Below are positions 22,210-32,762 of a stretch of DNA of 64,000 nt, one piece after another (within the stretch, counting starts at the first letter, position 1; every line of letters starts with the position of its first letter). Made by a program: the position numbers and the translations under genes. Below the pieces are notes generated by a model, which saw only the letters and a list, made by a program, of their open reading frames with translations, was not told the origin of the DNA and ran no database searches. Origin of the DNA: Adiantum capillus-veneris (taxonomy: Eukaryota; Streptophyta; Polypodiopsida; Polypodiales; Pteridaceae); NCBI GenBank assembly GCA_014529385.2, contig CM043942.1, forward strand, positions 2,706,501 to 2,770,500. The letters are read 5' to 3'.

Positions 22210-25200
22210 ATGGAGACTCCTCTAATGAGCCCCATGGACCCATCTTACGTCATTTCACCTGGGGTCTCTATGCAATCTCAGCCTCCGAGCGAAAACTTTA
22301 GCTTCCCTAACTTGGCTCAACCCTCTATTAAGGAAAACACAGTGCTCACTCCAGGGATAAGCCTGACAGAGAATGTACCGATGACATCTACGGTTAGCGC
22401 AGTGCCACTACCTAGTGTCGTAGTACCTAATATGGGGCCTCGACCATATGTGCCTCTAGCCCCTTATGCACACATGGCCCCCACACCTCCAATTGTACCA
22501 CTTGCTTATGCTCCTCGAGTGCCGCTCCCTAGCCCTTATCCGAGTGGACCTATGCCCGGTTATGTTCCATATCCTACATCATCCACACATATGCCAAGAC
22601 CGGCACCCGTCCCTCTCCCACATATGATTCCAAGAGTACCTCCACCGGCCCTGCTTCCTCACATAGGTGACTTGGCAGCGTTTGCTCAAACCATAGGTCG
22701 ATCTATCGCGGAAAATATGCGTCATGCATCTGATAGAGAGCCTAGAAGTAAGGCAGTACAAATTGCCAAACTCACGCAAAAATTCAATGGGGATGAAGAT
22801 GCTATGAAACACATTGAAGTGTTTGAACAAGTATGTGATTCCTTAGGGGAACGCAACGAACTACATAAGTGCAATGCCTTAAGCTTGACATTAAGTGGGA
22901 AGGCTGGAGATTGGTATAGAACCCTAAGGGTGGACGAGAAAACAATCTACCCTACCCTTCGAAGGTTGTTTCTAAAGGAGTACATACGAGAAGGTGTGCT
23001 TTGGGGTGTAGCATCTCAGCTACAGAAGGCCGAACGTAAGGAAGGAGAGTCGGTAAGGGACTTCATTAGTCGTCTAAAGCACTTAAACTCTCGTTGCCCT
23101 GTAAATGAGAGCTTCAACATTAACCAACTGCTTGATCGATTCATTCGAGGGTTGAGGAATGAAGGAATCTATAATGGACTAGTGATTAGAGGTATCACAA
23201 CCTGGGAAGATGTCACTGCCAATGCAATCCAACTAGAGGACAACTTGATGATAGCAGGCATGAGGGTGTCTACTGACACGAGATCCACTAGCTCACAAGC
23301 CATTGAGTATGAACCCATGACTGCAAAGCCCATTGCCAATGAGCCAAAGGTATTTGAGACATTCTTGACAGACCTCACCAAGGCAATCCAAGAGTCTCTT
23401 AAGGATAACCGACCCCCTCAAAATAGTCACATGTATCCAAGAAGGGAGCAACAATGGTGTTCCATTTGCTTAGGTCCACATAGCACTAGTGAGTGCCCTA
23501 CGTTTAGAGTAAAATTTAATGGAACTTGCAACGCATGTGGTAGGTATGGTCACCAAGCTAAGGATTGTTTAATGATCAAACGTATGATGGCAAATAGACC
23601 ACCTGTAGCCTGGACGGATGCGCCTCGACCTCCTGTATTGATGCCTACTCCACCTGTTGAGCAACTACCGCAACACATGGTCCCTAGATCTCAAAATGTT
23701 GTACAAGCTACACCGCTACCACCTCCTGTGCTAGGACCGCAGCCCCCGCATCCAAGAGTCGCCCCTATGAACCAAGTGGGTTGCGAGCCATCAAATGCTT
23801 ATGCAGATGGCTGTGAGGAGGAAATAGACACTAGTATTGCCTACGGACTTGATACATTGGAAGAATGTCCTATATACTACATGGAAGATTGTTGGGGACA
23901 AGTCAAGCCGGTTTATCAAGCTGCTGCTCTCGCATCCAGAGGTCAAAATGTCAACACCCAGGCTAGGAGGCCACCTCTTCAATGCTACGAGTGTGGTGGA
24001 CCACATCGAGCAGCGGAGTGCCCTATTAGGCTGCAAAAGAATGCTGCACAGATGCAAATGAATCAAGGGAGCACGTCTGCAATGCCAATACTCACATGTA
24101 ATCGTTGTGGCATAGATCACTTGATTTCCCAATGCCCCTATAACCCAAATGCGCCTAAAATCACACCCCTGAATTTGGTCGAAATTGCTAGTGTGACATC
24201 GCCAATGCCACCCGTCGCACCCGCTTATGCGATTACACGGTCCATGCTTCAAGGGCTAGGACATATCCTCGAAGAGAGAGATACCGCGTCAGTTATCCAA
24301 GCAAAGAAAAAGAAGACACGAAGGAAGAAGTCGCAGAATACGGAAAATTCAAAGCCAAGTTCCAAAACAAACATAGGAACAGGAGATGACCCCGTGTATA
24401 TGAATGACCTCGAGGATGATTCAGATTCAGTCGAGACAATGGAGACTAGAACCAATACCACAAAGGGAAAGACCGACAAAGAAAACTGTAACATGGAACC
24501 AAATGAAAACCGAATAAGAGAAAACCATAAAGAGCCTCTGAAAACACCACAAGTGTTTCCAAATCCAATCCAAGACCCCCAAGATAAACCGCAGGGGCAA
24601 AAAGGGAAGAATCGTAAAAGGAAGATTGGGACGTACCCAAACCCAGTAGACGAGATTGAGCAGGTGAAACATCTAAGAGGTTTAGTGGAGGAGACTCAAA
24701 GGAAACTAGAACCAGAACCCATGCATGTCAAAATTCATGACACAGTGTTTCCCACGCAAGTTCATCCACCCCACATGAACCATAGACCGTTAGCCATATC
24801 TAGTATCATCCAAGAAGGGAGTGAGGACAGGACATCAGAAAGTGAGCATACACCCTTCTTGTTGGAAAGGATGTTTAACGAAGGAATACCTGATCCCATT
24901 GAGGAATATGAGATTCCATCCTCACCAGTTCCTAGTCAAGGACCTACACCCTGCAAAACACCAATGAATGTTGCCAAACTAGTGGACTTCATGTCTTCTG
25001 AGGTCCGAACCACGATCATAGCAAAGCTGTATGGAGATCCTGAGTTATTCCTTGCACTTCGAGCATTCCTTAACGGAGAGCTACGAACGGTATTACCGCA
25101 GTTTGCGCAACCAAATAGGCCTGACTCGATTATGATTGATGAGGAAAATCATGTGCAATCACTTGACTTAGATGGACACGAGTCTGTGATTGAGGTACCC

Positions 25201-26277
25201 ATTAACGAATTAGGGCAGTATTTTGAAGGCGACGAGTCTAATGCGACCCTACCCATCACTACCAAGGGATTAACTATAAAGGGAATTCTTGATGGTGGTG
25301 CGGGAGTTAGCATCGTTACAAAAGATTGTTGGGAATCCATGGGAAAACCCCGCCTTAGTGTTACTAACATTGTGGTAAAGATGGCAAATGGTACCATAGC
25401 CAAACCTATGGGGATGCTCAAGGATCTTAAGATCAAAGTTCTAGGACACAAGGTACGACATACGTTCATTGTAATGGATTTCTCTAAACACCTTATGTCA
25501 TATGAAATGATTTTAGGACGACCATTCATGAGGGAAGCACAAATGGTTCACGATTGGTCTAAAAATCATGTCTATTTGCAATTCCAAGACTCTGTCCTTA
25601 GAGTGGATTTGGTGACTGGTAAGGTACACCCCTTAGGGAGTAAAACCATTATTGATCATCGCTCTGACACCACAGTTCACTCGGCCCCACTACAATATTG
25701 TTACACTTGTAAGAAGGATACAGACATTGGCCAAGATTCTCCTTATATGGATATCCTACCTGGGATGACTGAATCAGACAATGTGGATTGGGTCCACCTA
25801 GCATCAACCATAGACACTTGGGGAAATAGGGGGATGACCTGGGTAACACCTGAGGGGGATGAAATGACTATACCCTTAAATATGCTACAAGCAATGCATA
25901 TCGCTTCCGACAAGACTCATCCTAATGTCACGAAGAAAACATACAAGTGGGTCCCTAAAGCTTCTTTAGTGACCATAGCTAGTGCTAAAAAACAGAAGCC
26001 TTGTAAGAAAAGTACCACTCGCTCCAAGAAAAGTAAGAAAATGTTGCGATGGATCCCTAAACGACTATTGGAAGCCCAAGGCTACTATCAAGGAAATGAT
26101 CAAATCTGGGTGCCAAAACGTAGATTGTGCTCTTACCTATCACCTGACCCAAGTGAGCCCAATCCCATAGCTCCAAAACGAATCAATGATCGTGGAAAGA
26201 AAAAAAATCACAGAATGCTACACACATGCTCCCGAGCTAGTTTGGGTACCAAAGAAAGAACGATTTGTTCCACCTAG
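22210..26277 (+). CDS. GagPR-1 Gag-protease polyprotein
   Basis: 1355 codons. Residues 1-160 are Pro-rich. About 186-345 is a gypsy-type Gag capsid domain (KLTQKFNGDEDAMKH, KAGDWYRTL, RFIRGLRNEGIYNGL). Four Cys/His knuckles follow: 417-429, 440-453 (canonical CNACGRYGHQAKDC), 592-604 and 630-642. A basic/acidic linker spans 690-900. A retropepsin-like domain lies at about 1000-1120 with ILDGGAGVS (D1028) and MILGRPFM; the D-G-G variant occurs in Athila/Tat-type proteases. W(V/I)PK repeats occur at 1247, 1281 and 1300. No RT follows. The last about 25 residues come from a frameshift in an A8 run at 26200-26207. The true C-terminus probably continues in the next ORF. Confidence 0.9.
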   Translation: METPLMSPMDPSYVISPGVSMQSQPPSENFSFPNLAQPSIKENTVLTPGISLTENVPMTSTVSAVPLPSVVVPNMGPRPYVPLAPYAHMAPTPPIVPLAYAPRVPLPSPYPSGPMPGYVPYPTSSTHMPRPAPVPLPHMIPRVPPPALLPHIGDLAAFAQTIGRSIAENMRHASDREPRSKAVQIAKLTQKFNGDEDAMKHIEVFEQVCDSLGERNELHKCNALSLTLSGKAGDWYRTLRVDEKTIYPTLRRLFLKEYIREGVLWGVASQLQKAERKEGESVRDFISRLKHLNSRCPVNESFNINQLLDRFIRGLRNEGIYNGLVIRGITTWEDVTANAIQLEDNLMIAGMRVSTDTRSTSSQAIEYEPMTAKPIANEPKVFETFLTDLTKAIQESLKDNRPPQNSHMYPRREQQWCSICLGPHSTSECPTFRVKFNGTCNACGRYGHQAKDCLMIKRMMANRPPVAWTDAPRPPVLMPTPPVEQLPQHMVPRSQNVVQATPLPPPVLGPQPPHPRVAPMNQVGCEPSNAYADGCEEEIDTSIAYGLDTLEECPIYYMEDCWGQVKPVYQAAALASRGQNVNTQARRPPLQCYECGGPHRAAECPIRLQKNAAQMQMNQGSTSAMPILTCNRCGIDHLISQCPYNPNAPKITPLNLVEIASVTSPMPPVAPAYAITRSMLQGLGHILEERDTASVIQAKKKKTRRKKSQNTENSKPSSKTNIGTGDDPVYMNDLEDDSDSVETMETRTNTTKGKTDKENCNMEPNENRIRENHKEPLKTPQVFPNPIQDPQDKPQGQKGKNRKRKIGTYPNPVDEIEQVKHLRGLVEETQRKLEPEPMHVKIHDTVFPTQVHPPHMNHRPLAISSIIQEGSEDRTSESEHTPFLLERMFNEGIPDPIEEYEIPSSPVPSQGPTPCKTPMNVAKLVDFMSSEVRTTIIAKLYGDPELFLALRAFLNGELRTVLPQFAQPNRPDSIMIDEENHVQSLDLDGHESVIEVPINELGQYFEGDESNATLPITTKGLTIKGILDGGAGVSIVTKDCWESMGKPRLSVTNIVVKMANGTIAKPMGMLKDLKIKVLGHKVRHTFIVMDFSKHLMSYEMILGRPFMREAQMVHDWSKNHVYLQFQDSVLRVDLVTGKVHPLGSKTIIDHRSDTTVHSAPLQYCYTCKKDTDIGQDSPYMDILPGMTESDNVDWVHLASTIDTWGNRGMTWVTPEGDEMTIPLNMLQAMHIASDKTHPNVTKKTYKWVPKASLVTIASAKKQKPCKKSTTRSKKSKKMLRWIPKRLLEAQGYYQGNDQIWVPKRRLCSYLSPDPSEPNPIAPKRINDRGKKKNHRMLHTCSRASLGTKERTICST

Positions 26278-26584
26278 CTCAGGAAGGGGGGAGTCCCATG
26301 AAGATTCTAGCTCCTCATGTAATACATCCATAGAGGTAAAAGATTCTACACAGCCTCCATCTATAGTAGTGGACCTCCATGAAGCTACAAAAGAATCCAC
26401 ACCTCCCAGTGTTCAAGAATCACCTGATGAACCACTTCAAGTTCGATCGTGGGAGAGTACCTTACCACCGTTGCAACTTGACGAGGCACCTAGGGTAATA
26501 GAAAACTACTGGCAAAAATCCTCACCTATTACCAACTGGAACAATTGGTTTCAAAGGGTGACAAGCTCATTTCAAACGGTATGA
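26186..26584 (+). CDS. GagPR-1 C-terminal continuation in the next frame
   Basis: 132 codons overlapping the end of the large ORF by 92 bases. Downstream of the A8 run it reads LVWVPKKERF, a fourth copy of the W(V/I)PK motif that precedes it in the other frame. A Ser/Pro-rich acidic tail then ends at WFQRVTSSFQTV. So this frame, not the annotated end of the large ORF, looks like the original C-terminus. Whether the shift is programmed, a mutation or a sequencing error cannot be told. Confidence 0.65.
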   Translation: MIVERKKITECYTHAPELVWVPKKERFVPPSSGRGESHEDSSSSCNTSIEVKDSTQPPSIVVDLHEATKESTPPSVQESPDEPLQVRSWESTLPPLQLDEAPRVIENYWQKSSPITNWNNWFQRVTSSFQTV

Positions 26585-28205
26585 TCTACCCAAGGAAGGG
26601 GGGAGTGTTTGTGGACATCCATCATTCACTTGTTTCCCTCTCAACCTTTTTCCCTGACCTCTCAATTCCGATCTTAGGGAATGTATATATATAGCCTTAT
26701 ACTCACAAAAAAATAAATAAAAATAAAGAGCAAGAGCAATTAGCAAACGAGTATGCACATTAAAAGTCAAAACATTGACTCAGACCTACACATGTCACAT
26801 CTGGTACAGTGAAACAGAAACCTATGCCATAAAACACCTTTGATCCTCATCACTTGAGTGATGGAGGGTAGGTAAGATTAGTACGATAGGAGTGTTTCTG
26901 TTTTAGAGTTGAGAGATTAGCAAAGTTCTCTTTTCCCACTAATGTGCCTCCTGGAGGTATTCCTTTTGTTTCATAGTGTGTACAGGAGCGTGTTGCTATT
27001 GATAGGATTTGGACCTTCATGGAACCTTTCTCTCGTTCACACTTCAAATCAAGCGCGACCATCGACACAAACAGGTGTTTCTTGTCCATTAGCATTTCCC
27101 TTATCTTTTTGCATCTATGTTTGTTTGCCTTGATTGTGATTGGTAGCATAATATTCAGCGCATTGGCTTAGTATCAAACATTTAATTCAATGTAATGTTT
27201 TGTCATAATCACTTGTTTAGGTGTAAAAATCAAGCAGTCCGACTAAGCTAGTTTGACCAAGCTAGGTATTAGAAATATTCTCTTAATACCATGGGGAATG
27301 CCTTCCTAATAAGCAATGGTTACTTAGGTTCTTAATCCGATTTAGGCAGCATTGTATGAAATGTACTAGGGCTTTCTAGTGGGCTTGACCCTATTGACCT
27401 TTAGCTTAAGTATTATAAAGGGAGTTTACTAATGTGATGAGCCTCGGGAGGGTAACAATGTTTTATGACCCCCCAAAGTTACAAAATTTAAATGCTGAAA
27501 ATGAACAAGCAAAAAATCAAAGTGCCACAATGTAAAATTTTAAGCATGAAGAGAAATCCCTGCTTACATTGGTACTTCACTCACATGTATCGCCTATGGT
27601 ACTAGAGCCCTAGAGGTTCCCAGTGTGGGCGCTTTTCCTTGGGAAGAAAAAAACCCAAGGCATACAAAATAAGCACACACATCATAATTGAATCAATGTG
27701 AAAAGACCTTGGGGGGTCAAAGAAAAAGTAATCAGTCAGGCGATGATTTCATGAGAAATTCCTTTTATGGTAGCTTAACTACAAGGTTTTCTAGATATAG
27801 CCTCTAGTCAGCCCTTGAACATGAATACTTGGCTCTCGCGATTAAACAACTTAATTGACCACAGAAAATTAAGAAGCTTACCCATGGTATTAATATTCGA
27901 TCTCTAGTGCTTTTCGACCGTCATATTAGCGACCCCAGACTTGTTTAATTTTCTACCTTTACATCTGTTTATGCATTTGATTACATTGCAATTTAATGTT
28001 CATTGCTAACAAATTGTTTGAAATTCTTTTACCAATCAATGTGTCTACCTAAAACTGCATATGCTTTTTAAGAGAATGCAATTACTATGCCAATGTTGTT
28101 TGATTTTGCAGTGACTGAAGAAGGCTAAGGACATTCATCTCAAATGCTCTTCCACCTCGACGAACTAGCTTTAACTCAATAGCTTCCGAGGACGGAATCT
28201 ACATC
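26585..28205 (+). other. GagPR-1 3' non-coding region
   Basis: 1.6 kb between the last ORF and the polypurine tract. No RT, RNase H, integrase or envelope-like frame is visible on either strand. A second purine tract (AAGGAAGGGGGGAG) lies at about 26592-26606 right after the ORF, similar to the one before the 3' LTR. Confidence 0.75.
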
Positions 28206-28218
28206 AGGAAGGGGGGCA
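28206..28218 (+). other. GagPR-1 polypurine tract
   Basis: AGGAAGGGGGGCA immediately before the 3' LTR. Confidence 0.9.
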
Positions 28219-28511
28219 TGTTAACCCTCACGGCTCACGGACACCCATCACCTACGATGGACGCGTATTATGTATTTGGTAGAGTCAGGTACTGGGCTTG
28301 TCGGACCAATAGGGAAAGGTAGAGTGATCGTCGATGAGAGGCGCACTTTAACTTGGACATTCAAGGGATTAGTTGGTTAAGCATGGGCGCCCAAGTGTGA
28401 ATGGGGCGAGCTCCTATAAAAGCCAACTAAACCTAATTTTTACTCATTCTCTCATTTGTGCAATTGAAGAGTGCTCTTGCTCCATCTCCATCTTCTTCTT
28501 CTTCACCTCCT

Positions 28512-28546
<35 letters not shown>

Positions 28547-28796
28547 GAGAGTGTGTGTGCGATCGAGCATTACGAAGGCACGACGGCGGCGAAGCGGTTG
28601 AGCGCGGCACGACTGCAGCTTCTTCTTCATCGCGGCGAGGAATCCACCACGAAGGCGAGCGTAGAGCGGTGAGTGACACACCCTTTGTTTTCTTGAGCTT
28701 GCTAGTTTAGGCTTGTTGTGTGCTTGGAGCCGTTTGTGGCTCGCATACGGTGTATTGGCAAGTCCCTTGCTTCGACAGTGCGGCAAGGAGCGCACA
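28219..28796 (+). repeat. GagPR-1 3' LTR
   Basis: 578 bases, about 1 percent different from the 5' LTR by eye (for example at the ACCGGG/ACTGGG and CTGTAG/CTGCAG positions), with a slightly longer GT/GA tract. Ends GCGCACA, followed by target duplication AAGAG. TATA box at 28415-28422. Confidence 0.95.
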
Positions 28797-29898
28797 AAGA
28801 GCCATTCTGAAACTTCAATTGAACATCTCCAACACCTAAGATCTCACATGTCTGCCCATTGCCTAGCTGAACATGATCTTTAGTGGTCACATAAGAGGTA
28901 AACCACTCCTTGTTTGGAGACACATGAAGTGATTCCCCTGAGTCTATAATCCAGTCACTCATTGCATTTCCATCAGATGCTGTAAGAAGAGCTGAGTCGA
29001 TTGTATTTTTCAAGAAGTAGATATCTCCTGACACTAGACTGTCATCCTCTGCAACAGTGTTTGTCACATTTATTTCTTGAATCTTCACTCCGAACTTGTT
29101 CTTCTCACCATGGTCTTCTGCTTTCTCTTTGCCTTTTTCTGCTTTCCATTCTCTGCAGTCTCTTTTCATGTGACCCTTCTTGCCACAATGGTAGCATTCT
29201 ATGTCACTCTTGCCTTTAGCACTGCGGGACTTTCTACGAGACTGATTCCTCTTTCCACCTTTGTACTTTTCTTTGGTACTTCCCCCGAAAACTAAGGCTG
29301 TTCCTTTGCCTTTGTCCATTGTCTTTCTATTGGTTTCTTCAGTAAGCAGACTTCCTTCTACACCTGCTATGTTCAAACCATCTGGAGGTGCAGAATTACT
29401 CAAAGCTGTGCGAAAAGTGTCCCAACTTTCCGGCAATGTGATCAACAGGAACATAGCTCTAACAGGTTCATCAAACTTGACACCTTGAGCTAACAACTGA
29501 CTGTAGATGGTGTTGAATTCATTCAGATGATTGGACATAGGTGTCCCTTCTTTCATCTTCAAGTCAACAAGCTTCTTAAGCCAGTATACCTGTGAAGTTG
29601 CACTCTGCTTCTCATAAAGATCAATCAGATTTGTCCATGCTTGATAAGCCAACATCTCGTCTACTACATTGAAGTAAACGCTTTCTGCCAAAGTCAGCAT
29701 AATGGTAGAAAGTGCCAATTCATCCATTTCGCTCCATTCATCTTCGTCCATATCTTGTGGTTTTATCCCCTTGAGCTTTATAGGTTTTATCTGCTTCTTT
29801 TGTACCAACACGTGCCAAATATGCTTCTTCCACAATGGGAATTTGGTTCCATCCAGCTTCTTGATATTGTAAAGAGCAGTATCCTGTGATCCAGCCAT
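28797..29898 (-). pseudogene. Copia-B Gag and protease
   Basis: About 367 element codons from the ATG at 29898; the open frame runs on into the GagPR-1 LTR. Gag head KKLDGTKFPLWKKH, zinc knuckle CYHCGKKGHMKRDC and protease WIIDSGESLHVSP. The usual DSGAS reads DSGES, an unusual change at the protease active-site loop. The frame continues after GagPR-1 at 19820. Closely similar to Copia-A Gag along the whole length, including the MSNHLNEF motif. Confidence 0.9.
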
Positions 29899-30982
29899 AG
29901 CTACGCTTCACAGTAGTTTACTTTCCTGGGAAAAATTCGGCAGAGTTTCTCCTGTAAACTGACCTCTGAACCAATATCAACCTATCAAATGAACCAATAA
30001 AGCTTTAGATTCTGCAGAAATTTTGGCAGAGTATCCTTTGTAAAATGGCTTTGGTGTACTAAAAACAGACCAAAAAACAGCTCAAAAAACCACTGTCTCT
30101 CTAACACTGTAAGATGTGGGTAAACCTGTCCTGCACTTGTACTGTCTCTCACTGTCCTGTCAGTGTCCTGTAAGCATAGACTGCGACAATGCCTCAACGG
30201 AAATAAAGCAAAGATGCAATCCCAGCTGTCTAACTCACAGTCAATACATCCTAGCTGCCTATCTAAGGGTGCTCGAGGGATCGCTCCAAGACCTGTATCA
30301 CCGAAAGGATCTCAACATTTGAGAATCCCCCAGCTCAATAAAACCTCACGCGACCCTCAACAAAGGCTGCAGTAAATCTGACAGTACATAGACTTCCCAC
30401 AAAGTCATACATCCACAAATTTCCCACTGTATGCTGTAACCGCTGCGACGGTTGTTTGCTGTGTGACTCACAGCCAGCAAACCCTCAACAGACATACATC
30501 ATCTCTGACAATACATCCCATGTGGAAGTACCTGCAACGTCAGGATGAAATCTGGAATATCAAGCAACAAACACAAGCTACCTGATGAACTAGTGGATGT
30601 CGCCTACAATCTGTGTGTAGATGCATCCGTGTCGTATGTGACACGCCTCCAAGAACTGTAACCCGTCCTTCGTTGTGTAGACAGCCACAAATCAGCACTC
30701 TGGAAGTGCAGATATCCTCAGCACTTACAGTCGTAGGCCAAAACCCCAAAGTTGCAGAGTCGGATCTGCACCCGCCGAGACCACGTAGTCGAAAATGGCC
30801 TACGCAGATCTTTGTCGAAGCCGAACGGTGGCCGAGATGACCTCAGAATGAAATTCTGAGTACACCAAGCTCTTTGGGCTTGCCCACAGGAATTGGGGCC
30901 GTGTCTTCGCTTGTTGAATCTCACTCCAATCTGAGTAGGTGACTTTGGCTACCTGCAAATGCTGCCCGGAGCCTCGATCTGA
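29899..30982 (-). other. Copia-B 5' leader
   Basis: Non-coding, related to the Copia-A leader (shared GCCTCAACGG and ACCGCTGCG blocks). It too has a duplicated motif close to gag, at 29939-29968 and 30025-30052. Confidence 0.7.
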
Positions 30983-30994
30983 GCTCTGATACCA
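30983..30994 (-). other. Copia-B primer binding site (initiator Met tRNA)
   Basis: Minus strand TGGTATCAGAGC, two bases inside the LTR. Confidence 0.95.
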
Positions 30995-30996
30995 GT

Positions 30997-31188
30997 TGAA
31001 GGAGTACGAGCGGAAGTGCGACGCGACAAAGAGCGCGAGAAGAAGAGCACGACGATATGGTGAACTCGCTCTACTGTAATGTGTAGAGCATAGTGAGTTC
31101 TTATTAGGTTTTTACAAAAGAATATGTGTACATACCTGGCGGCCCGCCCACTTACCTGGGCGACCACATTGGGCTTTATACCCCAACA
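30997..31188 (-). repeat. Copia-B 5' LTR
   Basis: 192 bases, TGAAGGAG to CCCAACA on the plus strand. Ends and several internal blocks resemble the Copia-A LTR. The 3' LTR partner is lost. Confidence 0.88.
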
Positions 31189-32181
31189 GGCCGGCCATAT
31201 TATAAGCGGCCTTTTAATTCATGCTATTGGTGGGTGGCCTTTGGGCGGCCGGCTTCCCTCGTAAGGGCACCACATTTGGCATACATGTCAGTCGAAGCAT
31301 AGCCAATCATAACCATTGGGCGTCCATAATCATTGTAAGGGCATCACATTAGGCATACACATTGGCCAAGGCAATGCCTTGCATGACACCCTTTCTCTAG
31401 TAGCCATTGACTAGAAATATCATCGTGAATTTGATGCCCATATCATCTTGCATGGTGCCGCTTGCCTTCAGGATACAAGCGTACGTAATTGAATTTGGAG
31501 AGTTGTCCCGTCTTGCATTTGTCCAGCTTCCTGGCCCTACCTCTGTTGGGTTTATCCCGCAATCATTGCATTCCAAGAGACGACATTCCGAACACAATGC
31601 TCCTCGAGCACTTATTGATCTTTTAATTGCAATGTATTCTAGAGCAGCCTATTGAACCCCAAAAACTCCCATATGGCACTCCGATCGAGCGGACTGGACT
31701 GGTAGGGAACCGGCCCCTGGTGAATCTTTAACGGCTAATATCTTGGCAACCGAGACTCCGATCACTGATCTGAAAATATCGACGCACTCCACAAAGTGAG
31801 CATTTCACGCCCGTGCATTCATTTCATCTCTGTCACCTCAACTGCAGTTGCCCAATCCGGTACGGATGTGCAATCGACTTGAACTTTAAACTGCCATAAC
31901 TTCTTCACTGTAGCTCCAATCGATGAGCCGTAAAGACAGGCCAATAGAGCACTTTAAGCACTACAGTTCTAGATCATAAACTCCCATCTATGCTCACTTC
32001 AAGCATAATCATTTTCGGCATCATTAAGGCATGTTTTGGCCTTTTTAAGCCGCATCTGGCATACATTAAGCTTGGCCTGTTAACAAGCCCTTATCACTAC
32101 TCAGTAAATGTGTAGGTTTCAAAGAAGCGTAGCTAGCATTTTGTTGCTCTTTTTCTCTTCATGGCAGCGGAGCTGCACAAT
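31189..32181 (-). repeat. NA-1 3' LTR, right part
   Basis: Resumes at GGCCGGCCATATTATAAG and matches 36229-37050 plus 42510-42700 with scattered substitutions. Ends near GGAGCTGCACAATA, next to the internal region. Non-coding; short frames shared by both copies (for example 31397-31597 and 36446-36646) simply reflect LTR similarity. Confidence 0.88.
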
Positions 32182-32762
32182 ATCCACCCCCTATGAACCT
32201 GCACAGCCTCCGGTCTGTGCCAACATCACTTCAATCTGCATCTGCTACAGGTACCTTAAGCTCCTTACCATCATCAGACTCACGTAACTGAGAAACATAT
32301 GAAAAATAAAATAAGTCTTATAACCTATCATCAATGTTCTAGCTTAATCATTAGGTAGCTGCCCATCAAAAATCTTTGAACTGTATTTGTCGTATCTTCA
32401 AAGAATTCAATCATGGATAACTTGTTTAGTGAACCCCGCCAGACTCAAGTGCTCTAGTTAATGATGCACACAGCTTGACCATTAAGCTCTCTTTAAGGAA
32501 CTATCAAGCTCAAGTATGCCTTACTCTGTCTGCACACAGAATGGCCGTCAAGTCCTTTACCTCAAGTTATGGTAGCAGAACCAACTCAAAACATGTGAAG
32601 ATACTTCATCAATTGTCGAAAGAAATCAACTGGAAGCCAGCCATGTAAGCTTATTGACCGCATAACAAAAAACTCTTCTAACTTAGCATAGATCTAGGAA
32701 ACAAAACCTTGTACCATGCAACCTGCTTCAGCGGATAACTGGTACTCTTCAAATCAGCAACT
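32182..32762 (-). other. NA-1 polypurine tract and 3' untranslated region
   Basis: Minus strand TAGGGGGTGGATA at the LTR border (about 32181-32193) serves as polypurine tract. The rest shows no coding frame. Confidence 0.65.

Larger units (their letters stand above)
19821..28796 (+). mobile_element. GagPR-1: Ty3/gypsy-type element with Gag and protease only
   Basis: 8976 bases, plus strand. LTRs 19821-20394 and 28219-28796, perfect target duplication AAGAG (19816-19820 and 28797-28801), primer site TGGCGCCGTTGCCGG and a purine tract before the 3' LTR. LTRs differ by about five or six substitutions plus small repeat-length changes, so it is young. It codes for ORF1, a very long Gag-protease ORF and a short overlapping ORF. 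There is no RT, RNase H or integrase anywhere between the LTRs, and 1.6 kb after the last ORF is non-coding. It must borrow these enzymes. The primer site is the type used by Athila/Tat-like plant gypsy elements. Confidence 0.9.
19404..31188 (-). mobile_element. Copia-B: 5' part of a Ty1/copia element, split by GagPR-1
   Basis: Minus strand: 5' LTR 30997-31188, primer site, leader, gag-PR (28797-29898), then GagPR-1, then the start of integrase (19404-19820). It ends abruptly in the integrase core at about 19404, so most of integrase, RT, RNase H and the 3' LTR are gone. Protein and LTR resemble Copia-A (both LTRs start TGTTGGG), so they are two subfamilies of one lineage. It was inserted in the NA-1 LTR next to GGCCGGCC. 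Confidence 0.88.

Noticed and set aside
26585-28205. Hidden RT or integrase of GagPR-1
   Set aside because: Scanned on both strands for YxDD, DSG and HHCC-type motifs in readable frames; none seen.
31397-31655. Short frame conserved at 36446-36704
   Set aside because: Conservation is explained by both being copies of the NA-1 LTR; it occurs on both strands and lacks coding character.
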